Positions 5,693 to 5,787 of a stretch of DNA of 5,787 nt are shown here, in pieces; within the stretch, counting starts at the first letter, position 1; every line of letters starts with the position of its first letter. A program made the translations under genes and the position numbers. Under the pieces are notes generated by a model. The model was given only the letters and a program-made list of their open reading frames with translations. It searched no databases and was not told the origin of the DNA. Source of the DNA: Dehalococcoidia bacterium (GTDB lineage: Bacteria; Chloroflexota; Dehalococcoidia; GIF9; UBA5629); the NCBI GenBank assembly GCA_041653995.1, contig JBAZEK010000028.1, positions 1 to 5,787 of the forward strand. The letters run 5' to 3'.

Positions 5693-5787
5693 ACCGGCGT
5701 CACCCCCCTTACGACGGGTCCGGTCCTTGTGCTGGCCCCGGTCTGTGACAGGCTGTTGACCCAGGACGCCCAATAGTCGATGTTCTT
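5689..5787 (-). CDS. gpW-like head-tail joining protein, C-terminal part
   Basis: Partial gene whose 5' end lies beyond the right edge of the window. Reading leftward from base 5787, one frame is open for 32 codons, starting KNIDYWASWVNSLSQ and ending RGVTPV, then stops at TGA 5691-5689. That stop overlaps the portal start in an ATGA arrangement, which implies translational coupling and supports both calls. In lambda-like modules the gene just before the portal is W, a small protein that plugs the portal channel and prepares the head for tail attachment. The visible tail looks like the C-terminus of such proteins: an amphipathic helix with Tyr-Trp, then a short basic, Val/Pro-rich end. The frame and overlap are seen directly. 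The product comes from position plus this weak resemblance, so another small connector protein is possible. Confidence 0.6.
   Translation of the reverse strand, partial: KNIDYWASWVNSLSQTGASTRTGPVVRGVTPV
5703..5710 (-). promoter_or_regulatory. Ribosome binding site of the portal gene
   Basis: On the minus strand AAGGGGGGTGA precedes ATG 5692-5690 by about 8-10 nt. Together with the ATGA overlap with the upstream gene's stop, this favours the start at 5692 over the upstream in-frame ATG at 5773. The 27 residues the longer form would add are coded by the same DNA as the C-terminus of the upstream gene and do not resemble a portal N-terminus. Confidence 0.65.

Noticed and set aside
1..5787. CRISPR array, tRNA gene, insertion sequence or attachment site
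   Set aside because: No regularly spaced repeats, no cloverleaf-like sequence, no transposase and no att-like duplication were seen on either strand.

Overview
The window is a contiguous piece of the head-morphogenesis module of a tailed phage or prophage. Every supported gene lies on the minus strand, so the genes read from right to left. The order is gpW-like head-tail joiner (partial), portal, HNH endonuclease, S49 prohead protease with a nested scaffold, capsid decoration protein, major capsid protein. Apart from the HNH gene, this is the lambda order W-B-C/Nu3-D-E, and the portal at 533 aa matches the length of lambda gpB. The window alone cannot say whether this is an integrated prophage or a free phage.

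The structural genes are GC-rich (for example 44 of 60 bases in 5461-5520). Nearly every start has a strong AAGGAGG-type Shine-Dalgarno sequence 7-9 nt upstream. This suits a GC-rich Gram-negative host, perhaps a proteobacterium or Desulfobacterota, but the host assignment is a guess. Gene junctions are tight: ATGA overlap (gpW/portal), TAGTG overlap or near-overlap (portal/HNH), a 14-nt overlap (HNH/protease), 12 nt (protease/decoration) and 34 nt (decoration/capsid). No internal promoter or terminator is evident, so the block is probably one polycistronic late transcript. No stretch over 300 bases lacks a gene.

The genes make one assembly pathway. The portal nucleates the shell, the scaffold (translated from an internal start in the protease gene) guides capsid protein polymerisation, the S49 protease clears scaffold and trims head proteins, decoration protein coats the expanded shell, and the gpW-like protein closes the portal vertex for the tail.

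Three points stand out. An AT-richer HNH endonuclease gene sits between portal and protease, an atypical position, and its 3' end carries the protease ribosome binding site; a short direct repeat marks both junctions. The protease gene shows a clear lambda C/Nu3-style internal start. The decoration protein is about three times the usual length because of an extra C-terminal beta-rich domain that may be displayed on the capsid surface.
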